NCBI GenBank assembly: GCA_031554275.1
Contig: JAVBKB010000129.1
Coordinates: 1-15,630 of the forward strand
Reading direction: 5' to 3'
Source of the DNA: JAVBKB01 sp031554275
GTDB lineage: Bacteria; Bacillota; Bacilli; JARBTR01
Length of the DNA: 15,630 nucleotides
Made by a program: the position numbers and the translations under genes
In this document: positions 5,171 through 12,276 of the stretch, piece by piece
Layout: every line of letters begins with the position of its first letter
Numbering within the stretch: the first letter of the stretch is position 1
The notes under the pieces: model-generated
The model's input: only the letters and a program-made list of their open reading frames with translations
Databases searched by the model: none
Told to the model about the DNA's origin: nothing

Positions 5171-6428
5171 TGCTGATTTTTTCTTCGAAATTATTAAATA
5201 CGGTAAAGTTGTAGCTAGAGGTAAGCAAACCCTAAACACTTTAGGCTGGGATAATGAATTGATGACTATTCCGTCAACAGAGGTTGTTTTGCCAATTACG
5301 TACTCAAGTTATATTAATGGTCGAGTAGAGATAAAGCTATTCGTAAACAGGAAAGTATTTCATGGAATCGTCACCGAGTATGAATTAAACAAAATCGATG
5401 AAACAATTTCCGTTAATCTGTCGCATATTATCCATGAATGGGACAATAATCAACTTACCACTAATTTAGCTATTAAAAATAGAACTTTAGGTGGCATTTA
5501 CGACACAATTGATTTTAAATACTCAAACGAGTGGGAAATGAACTATCTACAAGATTCTTCAAACCGAACGATTGATTACGTCTACAGTCGACAAGGTAAG
5601 CTTCAAGGGTTGACTAAGACTTGCGAACTGACTAGCGACTTGTTTTGGCGAGTCGGCTTTTGCCAAGATCGTTCTACTCGGTCAATTGACATTGGAGTTT
5701 TTGGAGAGAAAAAACCTTATGTCTTTTCGACAAAGCCAAGCGGAAAGCAGAACATCAGAATCATAACTGAGCCAAGCATCAAGCATGACTTTGACAACGT
5801 GATCAATGTAGCAGTCGTTTATGGCGAAAAATCAGATAGCGGAATGTCAAGTATGAGTTTGCGTGAAGTTTTCAATGATCCTAGTATCCAAGATCCAAAC
5901 TTTCCGGTTGTCATTTTAAATTCAGGAATAAATAACGAAAGACGCTATGACTATGTAGACTTTCCGAAACTTGCACCCAATAATGACCTAGAGTATGCAG
6001 TGATCGACACAGAAAGTATCGCACTTGAAGCCGGTGTTGTAATTGAGGGTTCCTTTTCGTTTAATGATTTAGCGCCGTTTAATACGAATTCGGAAGAGAT
6101 AACTGATTCAGATAGAATCGTAGCATCTAAGACAGCATATGAAGCAGCCATAAAAAAGCTAAAGCAGTCAAGACGAACTTATCAGATAGAAATCGCTGTT
6201 GAGGAATTGCCTTGTGATGTAAATGTTGGCGATAGGATTAGATTACTATACGACAATCAATTGTTGATCATTGAAGAATGCTCGAAATATATGAAGAAAA
6301 TCCTGAGCATGGATGACTGGTTTTATCTCACTAGGATTGGATATGAAATTGATGCTACTGGTGTTGAGATGAATGTTGTCACTTTGGACAAATTCCTGAA
6401 CACAAACAGGGAGAGTGAGCGACAATGA
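5154..6428 (+). CDS. Phage tail hub / Tal-like minor structural protein
   Basis: A 424-aa protein in the position of the tail-associated (Tal, gp27-like) hub that caps the tail below Dit. The opening (FFFEIIKYGKVVARGKQTLNTLGWDN, PSTEVVLPITYSSYINGRVEIKL) and the FHGIVTEYEL and LSHIIHEW segments resemble the beta-barrel hub domains of siphovirus tails. The late segment PCDVNVGDRIRLLYDNQLLIIEE also fits hub proteins, which end a barrel with a VGD-x-I motif. There is no visible peptidase or lysozyme domain, so it is a short hub without a cell-wall-degrading tip. No clear ribosome site precedes it: translation is probably coupled to the overlapping upstream gene. ATG 5163 (MANADFFFE) is an equally good start. 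It overlaps the next gene by ATGA. Confidence 0.68.
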   Translation: MIAMANADFFFEIIKYGKVVARGKQTLNTLGWDNELMTIPSTEVVLPITYSSYINGRVEIKLFVNRKVFHGIVTEYELNKIDETISVNLSHIIHEWDNNQLTTNLAIKNRTLGGIYDTIDFKYSNEWEMNYLQDSSNRTIDYVYSRQGKLQGLTKTCELTSDLFWRVGFCQDRSTRSIDIGVFGEKKPYVFSTKPSGKQNIRIITEPSIKHDFDNVINVAVVYGEKSDSGMSSMSLREVFNDPSIQDPNFPVVILNSGINNERRYDYVDFPKLAPNNDLEYAVIDTESIALEAGVVIEGSFSFNDLAPFNTNSEEITDSDRIVASKTAYEAAIKKLKQSRRTYQIEIAVEELPCDVNVGDRIRLLYDNQLLIIEECSKYMKKILSMDDWFYLTRIGYEIDATGVEMNVVTLDKFLNTNRESERQ

Positions 6429-7159
6429 GAATAACGTACGATTCTGCAATAAACAGATTGGCCGAGCGTTCACATGATAGATTCACAGAAAGTTGGCAAA
6501 GCAATTTTCAAAGAAGAAATAAAGTTGTAGACATTTATGGCATGGAGTTTAACAGGCAGGGAGATGCGGCTCACCCTGCTGTTTTTTATGTATCAGTTAG
6601 TCCTGATCTAATCTATTATGAGCGATTCGAGTTCAAAATCATTATTGATAAGTTCGCAATACCTGTTGCTGCAAACGGAATTTCATCGGAAGTTGTCACG
6701 ATTCAAGAAACGAGCTTGGCAGTTGGTAATACTAATTTAAATGCTAATTCAGCAATCGATCGAAACAACAATGTCACAACAACTATCACACCTAGTTCGC
6801 ATGATCATATAATCACACCGAACCCGCACGGACATCTAGCGTTGTCGCATTCGCATCAAATATCTGCTGGAATGTCGTTGTTTGATAGTGATGCTGTTGA
6901 TTACGAAATATTTATCGAAGGTGTCAACCTTACTCCGTATTTCAAGGCTCAATTTATCGGCAATTGGATAACGGGAGAAGGCGTGTTTCCTAGTGCTGAT
7001 TTATCTAATTATGATGTACTTAAAGCAGTTGGGTATATGAGTGACTTGGAACGCGAAATGATTTTAAAACCAGGTTATAAAAGGATTGAATTGAGAGGCA
7101 ACGGAGTATTCAATGCTACGTTAGTCAACTATCTTAAATATTCACACATTAACCGCTAG
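6425..7159 (+). CDS. Phage tail protein with three HxH metal-binding-type motifs
   Basis: A 244-aa protein, not recognised by family. The middle (residues about 95-145) is Asn/Thr/Ser-rich and contains His126-Asp-His128, His135-Gly-His137 and His142-Ser-His144 between beta-type residues. In known trimeric phage fibres and spikes (T4 gp37 needle, P2-type spikes) HxH motifs from three chains bind iron along the axis; the same arrangement here is inference. The N-terminal part (30-90) and the C-terminal part (155-244) look beta-rich, with VFYVSVSPDLIYYERFEFKI and FIEGVNLTPYF. It starts in an ATGA overlap with the hub gene, with GGGAGAG at 6409-6415, and is followed 8 bp later by the next gene. 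It is most likely part of the tail tip or a fibre connector. Confidence 0.6.
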   Translation: MRITYDSAINRLAERSHDRFTESWQSNFQRRNKVVDIYGMEFNRQGDAAHPAVFYVSVSPDLIYYERFEFKIIIDKFAIPVAANGISSEVVTIQETSLAVGNTNLNANSAIDRNNNVTTTITPSSHDHIITPNPHGHLALSHSHQISAGMSLFDSDAVDYEIFIEGVNLTPYFKAQFIGNWITGEGVFPSADLSNYDVLKAVGYMSDLEREMILKPGYKRIELRGNGVFNATLVNYLKYSHINR

Positions 7160-7167
7160 GAGATCTT

Positions 7168-7365
7168 ATGAACAAACATGATGAAAAAGTGAAACGGATG
7201 AAAGAACACCTGATTACACATCAAGCAGATTACCAAACAGTTGTCAGTTTATTCAAAACGGAAAGCGATTCTATCAAACATGAACGATATCAAAAGAAAA
7301 CTCTAATGATGAAAGAAATAATGAAATTCAAGAAAGAAGGTGTGGTTGGTGGAGAACAAACATAG
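7168..7365 (+). CDS. Small basic phage protein
   Basis: A 65-aa, Lys-rich, probably all-helical protein (DEKVKRMKEHLITHQADYQTV and onward) with no membrane segment or signal peptide. Small proteins of this kind, between tail-tip genes and the fibre, occur in streptococcal-type prophages; I know no function. TAGGAGAT (7158-7165) just before the ATG is the ribosome site. The gene lies 8 bp after the HxH protein and overlaps the following gene by 17 bp, so it is translated as part of the tail operon. Confidence 0.6.
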   Translation: MNKHDEKVKRMKEHLITHQADYQTVVSLFKTESDSIKHERYQKKTLMMKEIMKFKKEGVVGGEQT

Positions 7366-7837
7366 CACAGATGGCATTGCCGAGGACATAATCAGAAGCT
7401 TTGTTCAAGTTGCAGTTGCTGAAATGCATATGAAGACATTGTTGGAAAAGCGAGTTAGCGAGTTGGAAAATGGCATGATTGATTTAAACAAAGAATTAGA
7501 TCGACAACTAAGCGAGATTGGTAACTTGAAAGCGGAACTAGAAGCATTGGCAGAACTCCGTAGAGCTGACATGCTTTTTTTGTTCGAACTGTATGGCGGG
7601 ACTGGTGATAAAGAACAATGGTGTATGGTAAAGCATTTAGGCATCTCTTCGATCACCGCTTTCGAAGCTTGGCAAGCAAGCAACGACAATGAGTTTTTGC
7701 TATCTGCAGCTTTGAGAAAAAATCAGTTGTTCATAAAGGCGATCACAAAGTTCTTAGGTGTGGAAATAACTGAGTGCGCGGCGTGTTTTGCCGACATTTT
7801 GAAAGGAGCGAAAAATAATGAAACCAGCAATTTGTAA
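7349..7837 (+). CDS. Coiled-coil phage protein
   Basis: A 162-aa protein with a helical N-terminus and a probable coiled coil at about 28-74 (LLEKRVSELENGMIDLNKEL onward). A small C-terminal domain carries CAAC (Cys143, Cys146). It starts on GTG 7349, preceded by AGAAGG (7335-7340) with 8-bp spacing; in-frame GTG 7340 and TTG 7346 are possible but sit too close to that site. The start lies inside the previous gene and the end overlaps the fibre gene by 20 bp. Function is unknown. Position suggests a chaperone or connector for the fibre encoded next. Confidence 0.55.
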   Translation: MENKHSTDGIAEDIIRSFVQVAVAEMHMKTLLEKRVSELENGMIDLNKELDRQLSEIGNLKAELEALAELRRADMLFLFELYGGTGDKEQWCMVKHLGISSITAFEAWQASNDNEFLLSAALRKNQLFIKAITKFLGVEITECAACFADILKGAKNNETSNL

Positions 7838-9404
7838 TTCAGATTCTAAACAGCCTGTACTTCCGGTTGCTTGTCCAGATGATTATTGGCAAGTCAGGGT
7901 CGATGATTTGTCAGAAGTCATGGATCCAAGTCGTGATCATGCGTATATACTTCCAGACAACAGTGTGTGGGTATTGTCTCATGACGGAGCGGAACTCATT
8001 CGAATTACTGACGATGGCAGTTGTGACTGTGACTTGCCTGTAAATGTTTCGGAATTAGCAAACGATGCTAATTATCAAACAGATATTGATGTCAACACAA
8101 AGATAGCTGAAGTATTTAGCGATATTCCTACTGATGTGTCTGAGCTAGGGAACAGTGTGCATTATCAAACGGATATCGAAGTAGGTGCAAAGATCGAAAC
8201 CGCCCTTACTGGAATAACACAATTTGACTATAAGGTTGTGGAATCATTGCCTTCTAACGGTCGAAAAGGAATAATTTATCTAGTGCCTGATTCAGGCGTC
8301 GAGCATACAGAGTACATTTGGTTAGTTGACAAGTACGAGCAATTAGGAAAGAGCATTGTTTCTTCGGTTGCCAATTACTATGTCTCCCCTACTGGTAACG
8401 ATGCAGCTGACGGATTGACAGCGGCGACACCAAAAAAGACTATCAATTCTGTTGTGACGTTAGTAAAATCCAAGCACAACATAAATGGAATTACCGTGAA
8501 CCTGGCAGCCGGAGACTACAATGAAGATATTGCTCTTGTTGGCGTGAGTGTAACTGGAGCATTTAATATAAGAGGAGCAGGGATGGGAACTTGCTGGATT
8601 CGTAGCATTTCAGTGAATGCGTGTTACATTGCAGTTGGTAGTGTTTCTGTGGGAGCTCTGTCTCTCGCTTCTGGGGCAACGTGTAACGCCCCAATACCAG
8701 GAATCAAGTTCGAACGTCCATCCTCCTCTTCATCAGTTGCGCTTTCAGTTAAAGATGGATCACGTTTTGGAACATCGAATTTGTTTATTGGAGGAGCTTA
8801 TAAAACTGGGATTTTGGTTGCTAATAACTCTTATGCGAATGCGTCGAATATCACTTTTGATGTTGGAACGTCAGTGACAGATGCAATGTTTAATGCATCT
8901 GTTGACAGCCACATCACAATTGCAGGCATATTCTCAGGCACATTCACAGGCAAAAAATATATCGTAGCCACATTAGGATCTGTCTTAAGTAGCAAAGTAC
9001 CAGCGGTTCCTCTCAATATATTAATACCAGGAACGATTGACGGGACAAAAACAGATGTTGTCGATAATGCTGGGGTTGTGTCGATATTTAAAGGACCTGA
9101 AGTTATGCCGATGCAAATAACCAAACAAGCAAAGGTTATTCCTGTTTGGGGTGAAGATGGTCAATCATATACTGTAACTGGTTATAAATATGACCCACCG
9201 TACTATGACCTTGAAGGTGCTTTTTTTCTCGATGGTTCTACAAATAACGAATATTTAAGGAATTCCGCATTAACAGGTAGACTATACCCCGTTTATCACA
9301 ACGTTTCTACTATACAAATTGGTATGACCATGTATGATTTATTCCCACATGAAGTTGAGGGGGCAATTGGCACGGTAACTTATTCGGGCTTTGTTGGTAA
9401 ATAA
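7818..9404 (+). CDS. Phage tail fibre / tailspike-like beta-helix protein
   Basis: A 528-aa protein. Residues 1-70 form a Cys-bearing head (PVACPDDYWQVRVDDLSEVM, a SCDCD end) likely to attach to the tail. Residues about 74-103 and 104-133 are two copies of a fibre repeat, (P)xxVSELxNxxxYQTDIxVxxKI, known from many phage fibres. Residues about 138-177 (SLPSNGRKGIIYLVPDSG and a YIWLVDKYEQLG end) match a module common in fibres. From about 188 (YYVSPTGNDAADGLTAATPKKT) a right-handed beta-helix begins, as in tailspikes and pectate-lyase-like proteins, running to about 420. A distinct 100-residue C-terminus follows, possibly the receptor-binding tip. No catalytic residues could be assigned. AAAGGAG (7802-7808) sets the start. 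Likely the adsorption fibre. Confidence 0.75.
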   Translation: MKPAICNSDSKQPVLPVACPDDYWQVRVDDLSEVMDPSRDHAYILPDNSVWVLSHDGAELIRITDDGSCDCDLPVNVSELANDANYQTDIDVNTKIAEVFSDIPTDVSELGNSVHYQTDIEVGAKIETALTGITQFDYKVVESLPSNGRKGIIYLVPDSGVEHTEYIWLVDKYEQLGKSIVSSVANYYVSPTGNDAADGLTAATPKKTINSVVTLVKSKHNINGITVNLAAGDYNEDIALVGVSVTGAFNIRGAGMGTCWIRSISVNACYIAVGSVSVGALSLASGATCNAPIPGIKFERPSSSSSVALSVKDGSRFGTSNLFIGGAYKTGILVANNSYANASNITFDVGTSVTDAMFNASVDSHITIAGIFSGTFTGKKYIVATLGSVLSSKVPAVPLNILIPGTIDGTKTDVVDNAGVVSIFKGPEVMPMQITKQAKVIPVWGEDGQSYTVTGYKYDPPYYDLEGAFFLDGSTNNEYLRNSALTGRLYPVYHNVSTIQIGMTMYDLFPHEVEGAIGTVTYSGFVGK

Positions 9405-9441
9405 ATCGGGCAAAAAAAAGAAATTTGAAAGGAGAAAACAA

Positions 9442-9975
9442 ATGCAATTATTAACCGGATTAACAACAATGCTATCAAAAATGATCGAAAATAAGAGTTT
9501 CATATTTGGGAGTATAGCCGCGGTGGTTAGTGCGTTTTTTACCAAGTTGACAGGCATTACAGACCTTGATATCATCCACATTCAACTGATGGGGATTTTA
9601 ATCGGGATAATCCTCTGCGACTATCTGCTTGGCAACCGTATAGCAAAGAAAAACAAGACTTATGAGAGTGGGATAGCTATCGATGCCCTGATCCGAGACG
9701 GGATCATGATTGCTTTGTCGACAGTCTGCTATTTAGTGGATCAAGTATTAGGTACGGGAGCATTAATCTTCGCAATATTTGTGTTTGCGTTGTGCTATCA
9801 CAATGTACAATCGATTGTTGCAAACATCTATGTCATTGGTTGGCAAAAACATTTCCCGATTTGGTTGTTTAATTGGGTAGATTCCGAGATTCGGGCAAAA
9901 TTCCAGAGAATAGAAACCGCTAAAGAAAGCGGGGGAACTGATCTTGATAGAGATTCACGAACAACTAGTAAATAA
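9442..9975 (+). CDS. Phage holin (TcdE/Cph1-type family)
   Basis: A 177-aa membrane protein. Hydrophobic segments lie at about 20-40, 46-64, 86-103 and 107-125, and there is a short charged tail (about 150-177: RAKFQRIETAKESGGTDLDR). The DYLLGNRIAKKNKTYESG loop and the later GIAIDALIRDGI segment are typical of the phage_holin_4 (toxin secretion/phage lysis) family. Holins open the membrane at the end of the lytic cycle so that the lysin reaches peptidoglycan. GAAAGGAG (9427-9434) sets the start at 9442. An upstream in-frame start at 9391 would overlap the fibre gene and add only a Lys-rich tail, so it is not used. The end overlaps the lysin gene by 32 bp. Confidence 0.82.
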   Translation: MQLLTGLTTMLSKMIENKSFIFGSIAAVVSAFFTKLTGITDLDIIHIQLMGILIGIILCDYLLGNRIAKKNKTYESGIAIDALIRDGIMIALSTVCYLVDQVLGTGALIFAIFVFALCYHNVQSIVANIYVIGWQKHFPIWLFNWVDSEIRAKFQRIETAKESGGTDLDRDSRTTSK

Positions 9976-10948
9976 ATTAAAATATCCACTCAAATGCACA
10001 TACACTATGTCTGCTGAGTATCTCACTGTCCACAACACAGATAATGATGCCTCTGCTGCTAACGAGATAGCATATATGGCTCGGAATTTGAAATCGACGA
10101 GTTATCATTTTGCAGTAGATGGCAAAGAGGTTATCCAAGCTATTCCGCTCGATCGCAACGCCTGGCATGCGGGAGATGGATCAAAGGGGAAGGGTAATAG
10201 AAAATCTATCGGAATCGAAATCTGCTACAGCTTATCTGGTGGTGATCGATATTACAAATCTGAAGCGAATGCAGTAAAGCTTATCGCTCAACTGTTGGTG
10301 GGATTTGGATGGGATATTGATCGAGTCAAGCAACATCACGACTGGTCTGGGAAAAATTGCCCTAGTCGAATTAGAAAAGAAGGACGATGGAGCAGTTTCT
10401 TGGAAGAGATTCAAAAAACCATGAAACTGCTATCTGGTTGGGTAGCTGGAGCGATTGGTAGAAAGTATTACAAAAACGGTGTGGCTCAAAAAGGTTGGAT
10501 AGTCGATGGTGATTATTGGTACTACTTAGACACTGAATCTGATGTAATGGTTTCTGGTTGGCTCAAGTGGGACAATAGATGGTGGTATTTAAAACCGACA
10601 GGCGAAATGATAGCAAATGAATGGCTTAGATACAAAGACAATTGGTTTTGGTTAAAATCAAATGGTCAAATGGCAGCTAGTGAATGGGTCGCCTGGAACG
10701 ATAAATGGTACTATCTTGATCAAGAGGGCATTATGATGGACAATCGCTGGCGATTGATTGATGGGAACTGGTATTATTTTAACGCAGGTGGATCAATGCT
10801 CATCGGTTGGCTAGAATGGAATAGAAAAAAATATTATTTAAACGAGCATGGAGCTATGGTTACTGGTAAGCAGCAAATTGACGGGAAGTCATACGATTTT
10901 GATGCTGAGGGAGCTTTAGTTGAAGAGATAAAAACACCCACTTCCTAG
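9944..10948 (+). CDS. Phage lysin: N-acetylmuramoyl-L-alanine amidase with choline-binding-type repeats
   Basis: A 334-aa enzyme that cuts the bond between MurNAc and L-Ala. Residues about 1-160 are an Amidase_2 (PGRP-fold) domain. Zinc ligands by comparison with XlyA/PlyL are His30 (VHNT), His131 (HHDW) and Cys139 (GKNCP), with catalytic Glu92 (GIEIC). The segment NAWHAGDGSKGKGNRKSIG is a family hallmark. From Trp166 to the end, about seven short GW/WYYL repeats (GWIVDGDYWYYLD, GWLKWDNRWWYLKP and others) match cell-wall-binding type 1 repeats, which bind choline on teichoic acids in the pneumococcal prototype. The start is TTG 9944 with a GGGGGAA site at 9931. It overlaps the holin. The stop codon lies in the loop of the operon terminator. 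Confidence 0.9.
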   Translation: MIEIHEQLVNKLKYPLKCTYTMSAEYLTVHNTDNDASAANEIAYMARNLKSTSYHFAVDGKEVIQAIPLDRNAWHAGDGSKGKGNRKSIGIEICYSLSGGDRYYKSEANAVKLIAQLLVGFGWDIDRVKQHHDWSGKNCPSRIRKEGRWSSFLEEIQKTMKLLSGWVAGAIGRKYYKNGVAQKGWIVDGDYWYYLDTESDVMVSGWLKWDNRWWYLKPTGEMIANEWLRYKDNWFWLKSNGQMAASEWVAWNDKWYYLDQEGIMMDNRWRLIDGNWYYFNAGGSMLIGWLEWNRKKYYLNEHGAMVTGKQQIDGKSYDFDAEGALVEEIKTPTS

Positions 10949-10963
10949 AAGAGGGTGTTTTTT
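10931..10963 (+). terminator. Intrinsic terminator of the tail/lysis operon
   Basis: A two-step stem, AAAACACCC/GGGTGTTTT then CTTC/GAAG separated by one A-A mismatch, with loop CTA, ending in a T run. The lysin stop codon (10946-10948) lies within loop and inner stem. Confidence 0.85.
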
Positions 10964-11189
10964 CATGCTTGTGAACGATTATAAACATCTAATTTTTCAT
11001 GCTTCAGCGCATCTTGCAAAACTTGTGAAAGATTTTTCCAAGTTGGTCTTTACAGTATGTATGAGGGAGGTCTTATTGACCGCTCTATTCTCCATTCCGA
11101 TTTTCACAATGTAAATACATAATAATCATGAGTTAAATTGCTTATGTTCGTTTTATCCAACGTTTTTAAAGCAGAAACCATCGAATGAT
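10964..11189. other. Gene-free gap, probable remnant DNA
   Basis: I see no gene with a ribosome site here on either strand. Short frames exist (a 49-codon frame at 10965-11114), but they begin directly after a terminator without initiation signals. A strong terminator follows at 11190 although no gene is left to need it, so this may be what remains of a deleted gene. Confidence 0.4.
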
Positions 11190-11234
11190 AACAGAGCAGA
11201 TCCAGTGCAACATTTGGATCTGCTCTGTTTTTAT
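11190..11234 (+). terminator. Strong orphan intrinsic terminator
   Basis: A 15-bp perfect stem (11190-11204 with 11215-11229; core CAGAGCAGATCCA) around a 10-base loop, followed by a T run. The nearest upstream gene already has its own terminator at 10931. Confidence 0.8.
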
Positions 11235-11285
11235 TACAAGACATCCCAAATTAGTGACGAATAATCGCAGACTAAATGGAAAGGA

Positions 11286-11341
11286 TACTTTACATGAAAA
11301 TAAAATCGTGATAAGATGTGAACGGAAAGCTTACTTTACAT
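11286..11341. repeat. Direct repeat TACTTTACAT flanking the regulator promoter
   Basis: A 10-base repeat occurs at 11286-11295, covering the -35 box, and at 11332-11341, between the likely transcription start and the TTG start codon. The centres are 46 bp apart on the same strand. The layout suits autoregulation by the XRE protein encoded next; that role is inferred. Confidence 0.45.
11289..11317 (+). promoter_or_regulatory. SigA-type promoter of the XRE/membrane pair
   Basis: TTTACA (11289-11294), a 17-bp spacer and TAAGAT (11312-11317), close to consensus. Confidence 0.65.
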
Positions 11342-11360
11342 TCGGTTTAGAGGTGTAGAT

Positions 11361-11573
11361 TTGAAAAATAGACTTGAGGAAATCAGAAAGCAAAATGGAA
11401 TTAAGCAGGAGGAACTTGCTGAGAGCTTGGAAGTGTCAAGGCAAACTATCGGTTCACTTGAAAACGGACGCTATAATCCGTCCATCATATTAGCTTTTAA
11501 AATAGCGAAATTTTTCAACAAAAGTATTGAAGAAATATTTATATACGAGGTGGATGAAAATGATGGGAAATAA
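11361..11573 (+). CDS. Small XRE-family HTH regulator
   Basis: A 70-aa protein that is little more than one helix-turn-helix domain: LEEIRKQNGIKQEELAESLEVSRQTIGSLENGRYNPSIILAFKIAKFF. The recognition helix is around SRQTIGSLENGR (residues 28-39). Stand-alone regulators of this size are usually dimeric repressors of their own operon. Translation starts on TTG 11361, with GAGGTG about 6 bp upstream. There is a good promoter upstream, and the gene overlaps the membrane protein gene by 14 bp, an arrangement common in Bacillota where an XRE regulator is paired with a small multi-pass membrane protein. The signal it answers is unknown. Confidence 0.85.
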   Translation: MKNRLEEIRKQNGIKQEELAESLEVSRQTIGSLENGRYNPSIILAFKIAKFFNKSIEEIFIYEVDENDGK

Positions 11574-12003
11574 TAAGAGGTTCAAAAAACATATTCTATT
11601 GTCGGTTCTTGGGCTGTTGCTTATGGCAAGTGGGCTAATAGTAGTGAAATCATTTCCCGAATTACAGCCAATGATAAAAGTAATTCCCTTTCTTTGTTTT
11701 GGAATTGGGGCAGGTATCTTTGGAGAGAATTTGGGGTCAGCGGTCAACACATACATTTTTTTGAAAAATCCATTAGAAGCTAAAAAATTTGAAATTGAAG
11801 AAAAGGATGAACGTAATACAATTATCAAAAATAAAGCGAAAGCAAAAGCCTATGACCTGATGTTAATGATGTATGGTGCTTTGATGTTATCTTTTGCCCT
11901 ACTGGGGGTTGACTTATATTTAGTTGTAACTTTAGCTGTCATGTATCTCATTATAAACATGTCTAATATGTACTATTTACTCAAGTTTCAAAAAGAAATG
12001 TAA
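11560..12003 (+). CDS. Small multi-pass membrane protein paired with the XRE regulator
   Basis: A 147-aa protein with four predicted membrane segments, at about 11-29, 37-58, 98-116 and 118-138. Between the second and third is a charged loop, EIEEKDERNTIIKNKAKAKAYD (about 78-99). The EEKDERN...KAKAKAYD signature is one I associate with DUF2178/DUF6442-type membrane proteins encoded next to XRE regulators. Start 11560 is chosen because GAGG (11547-11550) lies 9 bp upstream; 11554 and 11563 are in-frame alternatives. It is probably co-transcribed with the regulator and may control it or be its main target. Biochemical role is unknown. A terminator follows 48 bp after the stop. Confidence 0.75.
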   Translation: MMGNNKRFKKHILLSVLGLLLMASGLIVVKSFPELQPMIKVIPFLCFGIGAGIFGENLGSAVNTYIFLKNPLEAKKFEIEEKDERNTIIKNKAKAKAYDLMLMMYGALMLSFALLGVDLYLVVTLAVMYLIINMSNMYYLLKFQKEM

Positions 12004-12050
12004 CATTAGTCTGACCTGAATAGCGAAGGTAACTTTCGTGTGCATTGAAT

Positions 12051-12090
12051 AGTCTCAGAAACCTACACCCTAGGTTTCGAGACTTTTTTA
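12051..12090 (+). terminator. Intrinsic terminator after the XRE/membrane pair
   Basis: GAAACCTA/TAGGTTTC over AGTCTC/GAGACT with a single bulged A, loop CACCC, then six T. Confidence 0.85.
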
Positions 12091-12100
12091 AATAGTGTTG

Positions 12101-12109
12101 TGATAGAAT
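12101..12109 (+). promoter_or_regulatory. Extended -10 promoter candidate
   Basis: TGaTAGAAT (12101-12109) is a good extended -10 placed after the terminator and about 40 bp before the small ORF at 12148. No convincing -35 box is seen. Confidence 0.35.
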
Positions 12110-12147
12110 AAATACATAAACATTTTCGAATTATTGGAGACGTTGCA

Positions 12148-12243
12148 ATGGATAAAATAATGAAAGCAGACAGACTTCTATATGCATTTGATTGGGAAGG
12201 TTATCCAATGAGTGGTTGTGCTGAGTATGATGAAGTATCGTAA
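12148..12243 (+). CDS. Possible 31-aa small protein or gene remnant
   Basis: ATG 12148 follows TTGGAGA (12134-12140) with 7-bp spacing and opens a 31-codon frame (MDKIMKADRLLYAFDWEG, then YPMSGCAEYDEVS). It could be a real small gene or leader upstream of the 138-aa protein, or the start of a truncated gene. The phrase AGTATCGTAA occurs at 12234-12243 and again at 12252-12261, 18 bp apart, which hints at a small local duplication at its end. I do not recognise the peptide. Confidence 0.3.
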   Translation: MDKIMKADRLLYAFDWEGYPMSGCAEYDEVS

Positions 12244-12276
12244 TTTGTTGGAGTATCGTAAATGAAGGAGGCGCAT

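Noticed and set aside
8617..8877. Second forward frame of 86 codons inside the fibre gene
   Set aside because: It has no ribosome site, a composition unlike a real protein, and lies wholly inside a well-supported gene.
3005..11032. ACTTGTGCAAGA (3005-3016) and ACTTGTGAAAGA (11021-11032) as possible attachment-site repeats flanking the phage module
   Set aside because: A 12-base match with one mismatch is expected by chance in regions of this size and base composition; no integrase or tRNA is nearby.
10965..11114. 49-codon frame after the lysin terminator
   Set aside because: It begins two bases after the terminator T run, with no promoter or ribosome site, and resembles no known protein.
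12000..12090. tRNA or tmRNA gene as a phage insertion target
   Set aside because: No cloverleaf, CCA end or tmRNA signature could be seen here or elsewhere in the window; the hairpin is an ordinary terminator.
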